Shown here: piece after piece, positions 9,898-22,600 of the stretch
Layout: every line of letters starts with the position of its first letter
Position numbering within the stretch: position 1 is the stretch's first letter
Source of the DNA: Enterobacter sp. BIGb0383
GTDB lineage: Bacteria; Pseudomonadota; Gammaproteobacteria; Enterobacterales; Enterobacteriaceae
DNA: 64,000 bases
Direction of reading: 5' to 3'
NCBI RefSeq assembly: GCF_003751845.1
Contig: NZ_RJKQ01000008.1
Location: 44,153-108,152 of the forward strand
Translations under genes and position numbers: made by a program
The notes under the pieces: model-generated
Seen by the model: only the letters and a program-made list of their open reading frames with translations
The model's database searches: none
Told to the model about the DNA's origin: nothing

Positions 9898-10890
9898 ATG
9901 TTTCAGCAGAAAACGGACTGGGAAACCAGAGAAAACGCGTTTGCCGCGTTCGCCACCGGGCCGCTGATGGATTTCTGGCGTCAGCGAGAAGAGGCGGAGT
10001 TTCACGGCGTGGACGACGTGCCGATACGCTTCGTCCGGTTTCGCGCAGAAAAGCACGATCGGGTGGTGGTGATTTGCCCCGGTCGTATTGAAAGCTATGT
10101 AAAATACGCCGAGCTGGCCTGGGATCTGTTCCACCTGGGCTTTGACGTGCTGATTATCGATCATCGTGGTCAGGGGCGATCCGGGCGGATGCTGGACGAT
10201 ACCCACCGTGGTCACGTAATGAACTTCAGCGATTACGTGGACGATCTGAACGCTTTCTGGCAGCAGGAGGTTCAGCCGGGCGGATGGCGGAAACGCTATA
10301 TTCTGGCCCACTCTATGGGTGGCGCGATCGCCACGCTGTTTTTACAGCGTTACCCGCATCAGTGCGATGCTATCGCCCTCTGTGCGCCCATGTTCGGGAT
10401 TGTTATACGCCTGCCTGACTGGATGGTCCGCCCGCTGCTCGACTGGGCGGAAGGCAACCCAAAAGTCCGGGATGGCTATGCTATCGGCACCGGGCGCTGG
10501 CGGGCGGTTCCTTTTGCCCTCAACCAACTGACCCATAGCCAGGCGCGCTATCGTCGCAATCTGCGTTTTTACGCTGACGATCCGCATCTACAGGTGGGCG
10601 GCCCGACCTGGCACTGGGTGCGGGAAGGGATGCTGGCGGGTGAGCAGGTGCTTGCCGGTGTCGCGGAGGACACAACCCCGACGCTGCTGATTCAGGCGGA
10701 GGCCGAGCGGGTCGTGGATAACCGCATGCACGGTCGCTTCTGCGAACTGCGCGCCGCGGCGGGAGCGCCCTGTGAGGGTGAACAACCGCTTGTCATAAAC
10801 GGCGCTTACCATGAGATCCTTTTCGAAAAGGACGCTATGCGCTCAGTCGCGCTCCACGCCATCGTCGACTTTTTCGACAGGCATAACTAA
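9898..10890 (+). CDS. pldB: Lysophospholipase L2
   Basis: 330-residue alpha/beta hydrolase that cleaves the acyl chain of lysophospholipids. The nucleophile elbow is AHSMGG with Ser139; the DHRGQGRSG strand precedes it and a late GAYHE supplies the catalytic His. It is slightly shorter at the C-terminus than the E. coli protein (340 aa). yigL starts 40 bp downstream on the same strand, so the two may be cotranscribed. Confidence 0.95.
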   Translation: MFQQKTDWETRENAFAAFATGPLMDFWRQREEAEFHGVDDVPIRFVRFRAEKHDRVVVICPGRIESYVKYAELAWDLFHLGFDVLIIDHRGQGRSGRMLDDTHRGHVMNFSDYVDDLNAFWQQEVQPGGWRKRYILAHSMGGAIATLFLQRYPHQCDAIALCAPMFGIVIRLPDWMVRPLLDWAEGNPKVRDGYAIGTGRWRAVPFALNQLTHSQARYRRNLRFYADDPHLQVGGPTWHWVREGMLAGEQVLAGVAEDTTPTLLIQAEAERVVDNRMHGRFCELRAAAGAPCEGEQPLVINGAYHEILFEKDAMRSVALHAIVDFFDRHN

Positions 10891-10930
10891 TCCGGCGTCA
10901 TGCCGCTTGATCCAGAGGTTGAATTTTCTT

Positions 10931-11740
10931 ATGTACCAGGTTGTTGCGTCTGATTTAGATGGCACGCTGCTGTCCCCCGACCATCGGTTATCCTCCTATG
11001 CCAAAGAAACGCTGAAGCTGCTGACCGCACGCGGGGTGAACTTTGTTTTTGCCACCGGCCGTCACCATGTCGATGTCGGGCAGATCCGCGATAACCTGGA
11101 GATAAAATCCTGGATGATCACCTCCAACGGTGCGCGGGTGCACGATACCGATGGTAACCTGGTCTTCACCCACAATCTGGACAGCGATATCGCCACCGAC
11201 CTGTTCGGCGTGATGCATAACGACCCGGATATCATCACCAACGTTTACCGCGACGATGAGTGGTTTATGAACCGCCACCGTCCGGACGAAATGCGCTTCT
11301 TTAAAGAGGCGGTCTTTAACTATTCGCTGTATGAGCCAGCTCTGCTGGAGCCGACGGGCATCAGCAAAGTCTTTTTCACCTGTGAAAGCCATGAAAAACT
11401 GCTGCCGCTGGAGCAGGCGTTCAACGCCCGCTGGGGCGATCGCGTCAACGTTAGCTTCTCGACCCTCACCTGCCTGGAAGTGATGGCGGGCGGCGTATCG
11501 AAAGGACATGCGCTGGAAGCAGTGGCAAAAGCGATGGGGTACAGCCTTAAAGACTGTATCGCTTTTGGCGATGGTATGAACGACGCCGAAATGCTGTCGA
11601 TGGCAGGTAAAGGCTGCATTATGGGCAATGCCCATCAGCGTCTGAAAGATCTCTATCCCGAGCTGGAAGTGATCGGCACCAACGGCGATAACGCCGTGCC
11701 GAATTATCTGCGCGAGCTGTATCTCGGTCAGGATAAATAG
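10931..11740 (+). CDS. yigL: YigL, HAD-IIB (Cof-type) phosphosugar/pyridoxal phosphatase
   Basis: 269-residue HAD phosphatase. DLDGT motif I (Asp8, Asp10) is followed by the Cof-type C2 cap and the motif IV segment FGDGMNDAEM. E. coli YigL dephosphorylates sugar phosphates and pyridoxal phosphate and protects against phosphosugar stress. The ATG at 10931 gives the conserved MYQVVASDLD; a longer in-frame opening upstream overlaps pldB and is unconserved. It is the last backbone gene before the cdi island. Confidence 0.95.
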   Translation: MYQVVASDLDGTLLSPDHRLSSYAKETLKLLTARGVNFVFATGRHHVDVGQIRDNLEIKSWMITSNGARVHDTDGNLVFTHNLDSDIATDLFGVMHNDPDIITNVYRDDEWFMNRHRPDEMRFFKEAVFNYSLYEPALLEPTGISKVFFTCESHEKLLPLEQAFNARWGDRVNVSFSTLTCLEVMAGGVSKGHALEAVAKAMGYSLKDCIAFGDGMNDAEMLSMAGKGCIMGNAHQRLKDLYPELEVIGTNGDNAVPNYLRELYLGQDK

Positions 11741-11747
11741 ATCTTTT

Positions 11748-11780
11748 ATTGAGCCTTGCCGCTTATCGGCAAGGCTCAAT
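11748..11780. terminator. Terminator hairpin after yigL
   Basis: ATTGAGCCTTGCCG (11748-11761) pairs with CGGCAAGGCTCAAT (11767-11780) around a CTTAT loop, 8 bp after the yigL stop. It marks the left boundary between backbone and island. The 204 bp from here to cdiB are AT-rich with no recognisable gene; they presumably carry the cdiB promoter. Confidence 0.75.
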
Positions 11781-11984
11781 ATATTATGCATTCGATCTTA
11801 ATTAAGATTTTTATTTGAGTTAAGTTTGTTTATAGGTGCCGTAAATTTTATTTAGGTTTATAGATCGTATTGCAGTTCTGGTTAGTAATGACAATCAATT
11901 TCCTTTATCCCTCGCCTTTGTTGTATTTCAGTCTTATCCTATTTATTATTGATAAAAACAATTAACGTAATCCTCTGAAATGGA

Positions 11985-13661
11985 ATGGACAGGATGTCTC
12001 TGCGTATAGCCTCTGTGGCCGTGCTGGCCTTTATTACCACCCCGCTTTTTGCTGTTGAACCCTTATTACCCGCGGACCGCGATGCGGTGCGTCAGCAGCA
12101 GGAACAATTACTGCTTCAGACTCAGCAACAGCGCGACGAGCTTGAGCGCAGTATTGTGCTTCCCCGCTCCGGGCCAGCAGCGCCGCAGGCCCAGCCTGCG
12201 GGACCCTGCTTTGAGATCCAGACTATTGTGCTGGATGGCGCGACCCTTATTTCCTCTCGCGAACAGCAAAAACTTATTTCGCCCTGGCTAAACCGCTGCC
12301 TGAACTTAGCGCAAATTACCGCGGTTACCGAATCGGTTTCCGACTGGTATATCAGCCGGGGCTATATTACCAGTCGTGCTTTTCTGACCGAACAGGACTT
12401 ATCCCGGGGGGAGTTACGTCTTGCGGTGCTGGAAGGGAAATTGCGCGATATTCGCCTGGAAGGTGAATCTCCGCGCCTGCTGAAGATGGCCTTCCCGGGG
12501 CTGAAAGGCAACGTTCTGAACCTGCGGGATATCGAGCAGGGGATGGAGCAGATTAACCGCGTCCGCACGCAGCCGGTCCAGATTGAAATTCTGCCCGATG
12601 AGCAGCCCGGTTATTCCGTGGTGAATCTCACCGCCACCCCGGAATTCCCCCTCAGCGCCAGTGTGACCTTCGATAACAGCGGCCAGAAAAGTACCGGCGA
12701 GAATCAGCTCAGCGGCGTACTGAGCGGCAATAACCTGCTGGGCCTCGCGGATAAAACCTTTATCAGCGGCGGACGTAGCAGCGATTTCGCCACCCGCTAC
12801 GATGCGCAGACCTTCCAGACGGGCCTGAGCGTGCCTTACGGCTACGGCCTGCTCGATTACAGCTACAGCTGGAGCAACTACCGCTCCACCGTGCCTCAGA
12901 TGGGCTTTGACTGGATCTCCACCGGCGACAGTAAAACCCACCGCCTGAGCGGTACCTGGGTGGCGTACCGCAATGGCGATCTTAAAACCGCCTTCGCGGC
13001 GGGGATCACGCAGCGCAGCAGCCGCAACTGGCTGAATGATGTCAAGCTCGGCACCAGCTCGCGCAATCTCTCCAGCATGATGGTCGGCATCAACCATACC
13101 CAGAAACTCCTCGGCGGCGTGGCGACCTTTAACCCCGCATTCAGCCGGGGCATGCCGTGGTTTAACGCCGAAACCGACGCCGGTAAAACCGCCGAACAGC
13201 CCCGGGCGGAGTTCCGCAAATGGAGCCTGAGCGCCAGCTTCCAGCGTCCGTTAAGCACCGATGCGATGTGGCTGACCAGTCTGTACGGCCAGTGGTCGCC
13301 GGATCGCCTGCACGGCAGCGAACGGCTCTCGCTGGGCGGGGAAAGCTCGGTGCGCGGCTTTAAAGAGCAGTACATCTCCGGTGATATCGGGGGCTACTGG
13401 CGAAACGAAATCAACTACAACCTTTTCCAGCTGCCGGTCGTCGGACAGATTAGCGCAGTGGTCGCCCTCGACGGAGGCTGGCTGCGTAAAGACCCGTTCG
13501 ATCAGTACTCCTCCGGCACTCTGTGGGGTGGCGCGGTGGGGCTGAGCAGTAACGGACGGTGGGCTGCCAGCCAGCTTACCGTCGGCACCCCTTTACAGTA
13601 TCCCGACTGGCTCGGACCGGATCACGTCAGCGTCAACTGGCGCGTCAGCATGATGTTTTAA
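11985..13661 (+). CDS. cdiB: CdiB/ShlB-family outer-membrane two-partner secretion transporter
   Basis: 558-residue Omp85-superfamily TpsB protein that exports the TpsA partner encoded 12 bp downstream. A signal peptide ends near residue 23 (LFA), followed by a charged plug helix (about 28-55) and two POTRA domains (about 74-225, beginning with PCFEIQTIVLDG). The C-terminal barrel has the lid-loop tip VRGF at 456-459 and a terminal Phe. The start is uncertain: ATG at 11985 or ATG at 11994, both with weak ribosome sites. It has no E. coli K-12 counterpart at this locus and is named from its pairing with a CdiA. Confidence 0.9.
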   Translation: MDRMSLRIASVAVLAFITTPLFAVEPLLPADRDAVRQQQEQLLLQTQQQRDELERSIVLPRSGPAAPQAQPAGPCFEIQTIVLDGATLISSREQQKLISPWLNRCLNLAQITAVTESVSDWYISRGYITSRAFLTEQDLSRGELRLAVLEGKLRDIRLEGESPRLLKMAFPGLKGNVLNLRDIEQGMEQINRVRTQPVQIEILPDEQPGYSVVNLTATPEFPLSASVTFDNSGQKSTGENQLSGVLSGNNLLGLADKTFISGGRSSDFATRYDAQTFQTGLSVPYGYGLLDYSYSWSNYRSTVPQMGFDWISTGDSKTHRLSGTWVAYRNGDLKTAFAAGITQRSSRNWLNDVKLGTSSRNLSSMMVGINHTQKLLGGVATFNPAFSRGMPWFNAETDAGKTAEQPRAEFRKWSLSASFQRPLSTDAMWLTSLYGQWSPDRLHGSERLSLGGESSVRGFKEQYISGDIGGYWRNEINYNLFQLPVVGQISAVVALDGGWLRKDPFDQYSSGTLWGGAVGLSSNGRWAASQLTVGTPLQYPDWLGPDHVSVNWRVSMMF

Positions 13662-13673
13662 GAGATAACGATT

Positions 13674-16600
13674 ATGGATAACACTTCTCTGCCCGTGAAA
13701 TTCTCCCAGCGCGCCATCAGCTGGCTGATCATCAGCACCCTGGTCTGGCAGCCAATGGCTCCGGCCGTCGCCGCCGCCATCAGCCCGACCGGTCCGGCCA
13801 GCATGGACAGCGCCGCCAACGGCGTGCCGGTCCTGAATATCGCCACGCCTAACGGGGCAGGGATTTCCCATAATCAGTTTAACGACTACAACGTCGGCAA
13901 AGAGGGACTGATCCTCAATAACGCCACCGGCCAGCTGAATCAGACCCAGCTGGGCGGGATTATCCAGAACAACCCCAACCTGCGTCCCGGCCAGGAAGCC
14001 CGGGGCATCATCAACGAAGTCACCGGCGGGAGCCGTTCACAGCTGCAGGGCTACACCGAGGTCGCCGGGAAAGCGGCCAATGTGATGGTGGCGAACCCTT
14101 ACGGCATCACCTGCGACGGCTGCGGCTTTATCAATACGCCGAACGCCACCCTGACCACCGGTAAACCGCAGTTTGATGATAAAGGCAACCTGAGCGCGCT
14201 GAACGTCACCGGCGGGACCATTACCGTCGAAGGCAAAGGCCTGGATGCGAGCCAGAGCGATGCCCTGTCGATTATCGCCCGGGCAACGGAAGTGAACGCT
14301 GCGATCCACGCGAAGGACCTGACGGTCACCGCCGGTGCAAACCGCGTCGGGGCAGACGGCAGCGTGGCTGCCATTGAGGGCGAAGGTACAGCCCCGACGG
14401 TCGCAGTCGATACCGGAGCGCTGGGCGGGATGTACGCCAACCGTATTCATCTGGTGTCCAGCGAGAAAGGCGTCGGGGTTAACCTTGGCAACCTGAATGC
14501 GCGTCAGGGGGATATTCAGCTCGATGCCAGCGGGAAGCTGGTGCTGAAAGACAGCCTGAGTAGTGGGGCGCTGACGGTTAAGGCGCAAAATGCGGAGCTC
14601 AGCGGGGACAACAAAGCCGCTGGTGCGGCGACGGTCACGGCGCAGAACGAGATCGCGCTAAAACAGGGCTCACTGGTCAGCGATAAAACGGTATCGCTGG
14701 ACGCGGGCGATCGTGTGGATATCGCCAGCGGCAAAGTGACCGCCGGGGAGAATATCCGCCTGACGGGAACAGGTCTGGGAATAGACAAAGCGAGTACTGC
14801 CGACGCTGCAGGCGCCATCGATCTGAATGCGCAAGGTAACGACCTGAACAACGCCGGACAGCTGACCGCCGGGCAGGCGATAAGCCTGAATGCCGGAACC
14901 GTCTCCAACAGCGGGACGCTGGCGGCAAAAGGGCGTCTGGATGCCACAGGCAAGCGCGTTGATAACCAGGGGACTTTGCAGGGTAACGGGGTCACGCTAA
15001 AAAGCGAGACGCTGAGCAATAGCGGCACGCTGCAAAGCGCCGGTGCGCTGGATCTTTCCGGCCGTAGCCTGGCGCAAACGGGAACGCTGGGCGCAGGCGG
15101 TGACGCCGCGCTACGCTTTGACGATAGCATTCATAACAGCGGCAGCGTGCTGGTGGATGGCGGACTTACCGCCACCACCGGCGAACTGGTGCAGAACGGC
15201 ACGCTTTCCGGTCGTAAAGGGATCGCGGCTAACAGCGACACGCTGAGCAGCGGCAAAGGCGCGCAGACCACCAGCGAGGGCGATGTCGCCTTAAACGCCG
15301 GTCGCAGCGCCGATATTGCCGGTGAAATTAACGCAGGCGGCCTGCTGGCGCTGAACAGCGAGGCACTGAATACCGACGACACGGCCCGACTCCAGGGACA
15401 AACCGTCGATCTTAAGGCTGCAAATGCGAAACTGAATGGCACCCAGGCGGCGAAACAGACCCTGAACGTGAGCGCTGATACGCTGACGCATGGGGGAAAA
15501 AGTAGTGCAGAGCGGATCCACCTTAATGCGGGCGATACGCTGAATAACGGCGGTACCCTCTCTGCGACGGATCTGGCGCTGGAGAGCGGCGACATTATCA
15601 ACAGCGGTCTGCTGCAGGGCACCGGCTCCCTGAGTCTACTGGGGAACCGTCTGGATAACCGGGCATCGGGCAGTATCCATACCCTGGGTGATTTCGCCCT
15701 TAATCTGCCTGATTTCACCAATAGCGGCCTGCTCAGTGCTGGCGGCCAGCTACAGCTTAGCGGTAACCGCCTGAGCAATAGTGGCGAGATTAACGCTGCA
15801 TCCCTGACGTCCGACTACGGCCGCGTCGACAATCTGGCGGGCGGACGCCTGCTGGCAACGGACGGAATGCGGTTAACGCAGGCCCGGCTGGATAATGGCG
15901 GACAGATTGTGGCGGGCCAGCTGGATCTGGATGCCGACACTCTGACCAACCTTAGTGATGGTGAACTGCTCAGCGATGGACAGCTTACCCTCACCGGCGG
16001 CGAGCTGATAAACGAGGGACTCCTGCAGGCGGGGCAACTGAACCTTACGGCGGATAACTGGCGTAATGACGGTGTCGCCCTGAGCGCGCAGGACGCGACG
16101 GCGCAGGTGAAAGGTTCCCTGACTAACAACGGAAAAATTCTCGGTCAGCAGGGTCTGGATATCACGGTTGCGGCGACCGATAACGCCGGACAGGTGGTGG
16201 CGAAAGTCCTGGCGCTGCACGGAGATCTGGTCAACAGCGGCCTGTTGCAGGGTGATGACCGTCTGGCTCTGGACGGACGCGAGCTGAAAAATAACGTCGG
16301 TGGGCAGATGCTCAGCGCCGGAAACACCACCCTCGATGCCGGAATGCTGGATAACCGTGGTGAGCTGCAGGCGAATACGCTGGACGTGACGGCAAACGAC
16401 TGGAATAACCGCGGGACCGCCCGTGCGGGTGATGGCCTGACGGCAAACCTGAGCGGAGAGATGCAAAACAGCGGTCTGCTGCGCAGCGCGCAGACGCTGG
16501 ATCTTCACGCGGCAGACATTGTGAATGAGGGGATCCTGGCGGCCGATCGGCTCTCCCTTAGCGCACCGCAGCTGAAGAACAGCGGCATCCTGCAGGGCAC

Positions 16601-19600
16601 AAGCGGTCTGACGCTAAAGACCGACAAACTTAACAACCTCAGCGGCGGAGAGCTACTCAGCGGCAAAGGGCTGTCATTAACACTCGATACGTTGCAGAAC
16701 GACGGACTGCTGCACGTCGGTGAGACATTCGATCTTAAGGCGCGTCAGCTCAATAACGGCGGCAGCCTTCAGGCTGACCGGCTGGCGCTGGATATTCGCG
16801 ATACGCTGTCAAACGACGCGGGCGCAGAGCTGCTGGGGACGGAAGACGCTACGCTGAAGGCAAAGCATCTGGATAATACCGGGACGCTGGCGGCGAAGTC
16901 GCTTAGCGTCAGCGGGGATACGCTGACCAACCGTGGAACGCTTCAGGGCGACAGTACCTTCTCTGCAACCTTTGGCGATCTCGCGAACCAGACCGGTGGC
17001 AATGTTATCAGCGGCGGCAAAATGACTGTCACCGGTGATGATGTCAGGAATGATGGACAGTGGCAGGCTCAGCAGCTGGAACTGAACGCCGACAGTCTGA
17101 CAAACCGGGGTGACATTAACGGTATTGCGGGGGTGACGGCAACCCTGCTCGGGAAGCTGGAAAACAGCGGCTCACTGCGCAGTCAGGGAACAACGCATCT
17201 GCAGGCGAACAGCCTGCTGAACAGCGGTCGCCTGATGGCTGATGACCTGACGATTGAGGCTGAGCGTCTGCAAAACCTGGGGCTATTGCAGGGTAACCGC
17301 ACCCTGAATGCCCGTGGCAACACGATTACCCAGTCCGCTGATGGCCGCACGCTCACCAGCGGTACGCTGGCGCTGACCGCCGGACAGCTGACGACCGACG
17401 GTAAACTGCAGGGCCAGCAGGTCATCCTGGACGCGGACGACTGGCAGCATAAGGGCTCGCTGGTTGGCGGCAGCAGCCTGATGGCAACCGTCGCAAATCA
17501 GCTGGTCAACGATGGCGAGCTGATGAACCAGGGCGATATGCAGCTGAACGCCGCTGAACTGGACAACCGGGGCACCGTTCTGAGCAGCGGAGATATCACG
17601 CTCGGCGGCGACCGTCTGAAAAACAGCGGTAGCGTGCAGGGGCTCACTCTGGCCCTAAGCCAGGGGCAGGTGAATAACAGTGGTAAGCTGATTGGTATCG
17701 ACGCTCTGACGGTGGCGGCTCCGGCCGTGGCCGGACGGTTGGCGCTGGCGGTAATGGCAAAGCCGGAACGCGAGCTGCGTAATGAGCAGGGCGGGGAGAT
17801 GCTGACCAAGGGCGATCTAACCCTTCACAGCGATAACGTCACCAATAACGGCAGCTGGCAGGGGCAAAATATCCTGCTTAACGCGCAGCGGCTGAACAAC
17901 GGCGGGGATATTCAGAGCGCCGGTGATATGCAGCTGGTACTGGACGATAGCCTGACGTCGGCTGAGGGCAGCAAGATTGTCGCCAATGGAACGGCGGCTC
18001 TGCAGGCGCTGACCCTGACCAACCAGGGGGAATGGATCGCCAAAAACCTGACCCTGAAAGCGACTAACCTGACCAACGGTGGTGCCGTAAGCGGCGTCAA
18101 CGATCTCACTCTCGATCTCAGCGATGGCCTGACCCAGCAGCAGGGAAGTACCCTGCAGAGTGGCGGTTCTCTGGCCCTGAACGTCACCGACCTGGATAAC
18201 CAGGGGCGTATCCAGGCCGATACCCTGGCCATTACCGGCAATGCGCTGACCAACAGCGGCAGCCTGCAGGGCGACAACGGCCTGAAGCTCACGATGCGCG
18301 ACAGCCTGACCAATACCGCGTCCGGCTCGTTGCTCAGCGGGAAAGGTGTCACCCTCATCGCACCGGAACTGATTAACTACGGCCTGATTCAGGGCGGGGA
18401 TGCATCCACCCTGATGGCCACCGACAGCGTGCGTAACGACGGTAAAATTCTCAACGACGGCGCACTCACCGTCACCGCGCCGACGCTGGCCAATAACGGT
18501 ATGCTGCAGGCCACGGATCTGATCCTTGATGCCGCGAATATCGGTAATAACGGGACATTGCTGGGCAGCGACGCGCTTAACGTCACGGCGCAGCAGATCA
18601 ACCTGCAGTCGGCGGGCAAACTGCTGAGCGGCGGCAACCTGATGCTGAGCAGCAACGGTTTTGACCAGCTCGGCCAGGTCGTGGCGCTGGGCGACGCAAC
18701 CCTTAAGCTGGTGAACAGCTTTAGCGGACGCGGCACCCTGGCCGCAGGTAAAAAGCTCAACGTCAGCAGCAACGGCGAACTGACAAACCACGGTATCATG
18801 CAGGGCGACGCGCTGGATCTCAGCGCCGACGGGGCGCTGATCAATAACGGCACCCTGACCAGCGGTAACGGCGCGAGCACGCTGACCGGTGACCGAATCG
18901 ATATCGGCAGCACCGGTTCCCTGCAGGGCGGCGGCGATATCAACCTGGTTAGCCGCGGTGATATTACCCTCAACGGCTTTACCGGCACGGGCGGCACGCT
19001 GACCCTCAGCGCACCGGGAACGATTGTGAATACTGCGCTGCTCTATGCGGCGAATAACCTCTGGCTGCTGGCGGACAGCATTAAAAACCAGGGCGGTAAT
19101 ATTCTGGCGGGCGACAGCCTGTGGATGCAGCGCGATAAAGCGGGCGCTGCCAATAGTGAGATCCTGAATACCTCCGGGACCATCGAAACCACCAACGGTG
19201 ACATTACGCTGAAGACCGGGCATCTGCTGAATCAGTGGGAGTCGATTACGCAGGGTGAGAGTAAAACGGAAAACTTAGCCACGGGCTATAAGTCTTACTC
19301 GCCGGGAACAGTGGAGCTGCCGCTGAGTATTTTTACGCCGGAGGAGATTCATTACAGAACGCTAGAGTTCCATCATGGTGCTCTTGGCCAGGGGGCTGCG
19401 TATGTATCCGAACCATTTCCTAAAAATGTGGAAATGGTGAAGGAAGCGGCGATTTCTAGGATCACCAGTACCACTGAGGTGACGGGTAGTGCAGGGCGGA
19501 TCGCGGCAGGGGGGAATCTTTACGGCCTCACGACCTCACTAGATAATCTGGGCAGTTCTATTCTGGCCGGGAAGTCTCTGTCGCTTACGGGTGAGCGTTT

Positions 19601-22600
19601 AAACAATCAGTCCTGGCTTTCGGGAACTCAGACGGTATGGCGAAAATATACTGCAGCACCTTATTATAAGAGTAATAACGCACCTGACAGTACGTTTGAG
19701 GTGTCGTACGGGTGGCCATTTACCAGCACGGCGACAAATTCGCTCTATGGAGACACACTTACCTTTATCGCCACCGATGAATACCGTACGGAGGGAAGTT
19801 CGTCCCTGCGCGGTGTGATTCAGTCTAACGGCGATGTGACGACCCGATTTGGTACCGTTGTCAATAACAGTGAGTCGACCGAGGTACGCGGCACCATTGC
19901 ACCCACCCTTACCCGACCTGGCCTGCAGACGCTGGTTCAGCTCACACTTAGTGGGGAAACTGACGGGGCGGAGCCGACTGAATTCAAACCGATTGCGGTT
20001 AATAGCCCGGAATGGCGTGACCAGCTGCAGAATGCGCTTCAGCAGGTCAATGGCGGCAGCACGCTGGATCTTCCGGACGGACGGACTGTCAACCTGGCTG
20101 ACTATCCACAGGGCAGTATTAAATACGCGGCCGACGGTACCGTGACCGTGCTGGATGACAACCCCTGGCGGCAGAATCAGCAGATTAGTGGACTGCAGGC
20201 TAAACCTCTGGATACCAGCGCCTATCCGTTGCCGCAGGGCGATAATGGCTATTTCGCCGTGTCTGATAAACCAGACAGCCCCTATTTGATCGCGATTAAC
20301 CCTAAACTAAATGGCCTGGGGGCGCTGGATAAAAACGTTTATGGCGATCTCTACCAGCTATTAAATATGCAGCCTGACGCGGTACCGGCCGAAACGCGCC
20401 AGCAATATACGGATCAAAATGCTTTCCTGGGCTCATCCTATTTCCTCGATCGCTTAAACCTTAAGCCTGAATATGACTACCGTATCCTCGGTGATGCCGC
20501 ATTCGATACCCGCTACGTCAGCAATGCCGTACTAAGCCAGACCGGTAACCGCTATATCAACGGTATGGGTTCCGATCTGGAACAGATGAAGTATCTGATG
20601 GATAACGCTGCAGCGGCACAGCAGTCGCTGGGCTTACAAGCGGGCGTTACCCTGACCGCCGACCAGATAGCGTCCCTCGACCGCAGTATGCTCTGGTGGG
20701 AAGCGGCTACCATTAACGGCCAGACCGTTCTGGTGCCGAAGCTCTATCTGGCCAGCGGAGACGTGGCCGTTAATAACGGCAGTATCATTGCCGGTAATAA
20801 CGTGACGATAGAGGGTGATAGCGTCAGTAATAACGGTAGTACGCTGCTGGCGAAGCAGGGAATGACGATCGACAGCCAGACGGGTATTGATAACCGCAAT
20901 GCGTCGCTTATCAAAGCCGGTGAAGGGCTGCAGCTTAGCGCTGTGAGCGATATTAATAATGTTGGTTCCGCGATTAGCGGCAAGCAGGTCGCTCTGGAAA
21001 GTCTTGAGGGCGATATCAATAACCTGACGTTGACGACCCAGACTCGCAACGATTCGCGCTGGAACCGTTCGCTGTTTATCGAACAGGATGAAAAAGCCAC
21101 TATCGACGCGCTGGATTCGCTGTCGCTAAATGCGGGAAAAAATATCAGTGTGGCGGGTGCTGCGCTGAGTGCCGGCGGTGATACCGTGCTTAAAGCGGGG
21201 AGCAATATTGATATTCTCGCCAATAATAACGCCACGCTATTTGATACGGCCTGGCAGCACTATAAGTCGGGTTCCAGCGCGGCCAGCACCCTTGAATCAG
21301 GCGGCAAGCTGGATATCACTGCCGGTGATGACCTGACGATTCAGGCCAGCAACGTCGACGTGGCAAAAGGCGCGGAACTGACGGCAGGCAACGATCTTTC
21401 ATTGAATGCCGGACAAACCGCAAAGAATAGCTATAGCAGCTATGACCGGTCCTACAGTTCCTCGGCTGATCGCAGCAGTATCAGCGCCGGAGACAATCTC
21501 ATCCTTACCGCCGGGCGGGATCTGACCAGCCAGGCTGCCAGCCTTAAAGCGGGTGAGCTGGCTGGCTTGCAGGCCGGGCGTGACGTTAATCTGCTGGCCG
21601 AGGCCACCACCTGGGGTGACAGCTATTGGGGTGGACTATCCAAGGCCGTTAACGATCACGTCCGCCAGCAGGGCACGGAGATTACCAGCGGTGGCGATAC
21701 GGTGATTGTGGCCGGTCATGACGTCAAAAGTCAGGCGACTCAGGTGCTGGCCGAAAAAGATGTTGGTATTGCGGCGCAAAACGATATCAGCCTGCTGACC
21801 GCAACCGAGAGCGATTACAGCTTCGAAGATAAAACCAAAATTAAAAGTGGTTTCCTCAGCAAAAAAACCACCCGCACCGTCGAAGAGCATAGCTCCACCA
21901 ACGAATTGTCGACCCTGTTAAGCGGCGATAACGTCTCGCTGCAGGCGGGCAACGATCTGCTGATCCGCGGCTCTGCCGTGGCGGCAGACGGGGATATTGC
22001 TCTGAAGGGCGGGGGCGATGTCACCATCGAGGCTGCCACCGAGCGGGCCAGCGACTACAGCATGAAGAAGACAACGAAAAGCGGCTTCTTCGGCAACGGC
22101 CTGGGCTTCACCATCGGCTCCCAGTCGGCGCAGGAAACCCGTAAAGGCGCACAGGTCACGCAAAGCGACTCCCGCAGCGTTATCGGTACCACCGCAGGGA
22201 ATATTATTGTCGAAGCCGGGGATAAAGCCACGCTGGTAGCCGCCAATATGGTTGCCGGACGCGATACGGAAGACACAACGCGTAAAACCGGACATATCGA
22301 TGTCAAAGCCAATGATATCGATATTGTGGCCGGGAAAGATGTGGTGACCGGTTCGGTCGAGCAGAAAACCAAAAGCAGCGGCTTTGGTGTGTCGATCTCG
22401 AACCCGGTTATGGAGACGGTGCGCAATATTCGCGATATCGCCAAAACCAGCGGCGGGAGCAATATTACCCAGGCGAAAACCATCGCCGGGGAAGGTGCTG
22501 CGTCCGCGTTTGATATCCTCGACGGTGCGATGAAGATCGCAATGCCCTTTACCTACGGTCAGTCGTCATCGAAAAGTGAAATGCACTATGCCGGAGAATA

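Noticed and set aside
14800..18900. Short recurring units in cdiA that could suggest a CRISPR or tandem repeat array
   Set aside because: The units are degenerate, in frame, and encode the beta-helix repeats of a filamentous haemagglutinin; there are no identical direct repeats with unique spacers.
17817..19223. 468-codon open frame on the minus strand inside cdiA
   Set aside because: It mirrors the repetitive GC-rich cdiA coding sequence, has no ribosome site or family motif, and the plus-strand protein is clearly real.
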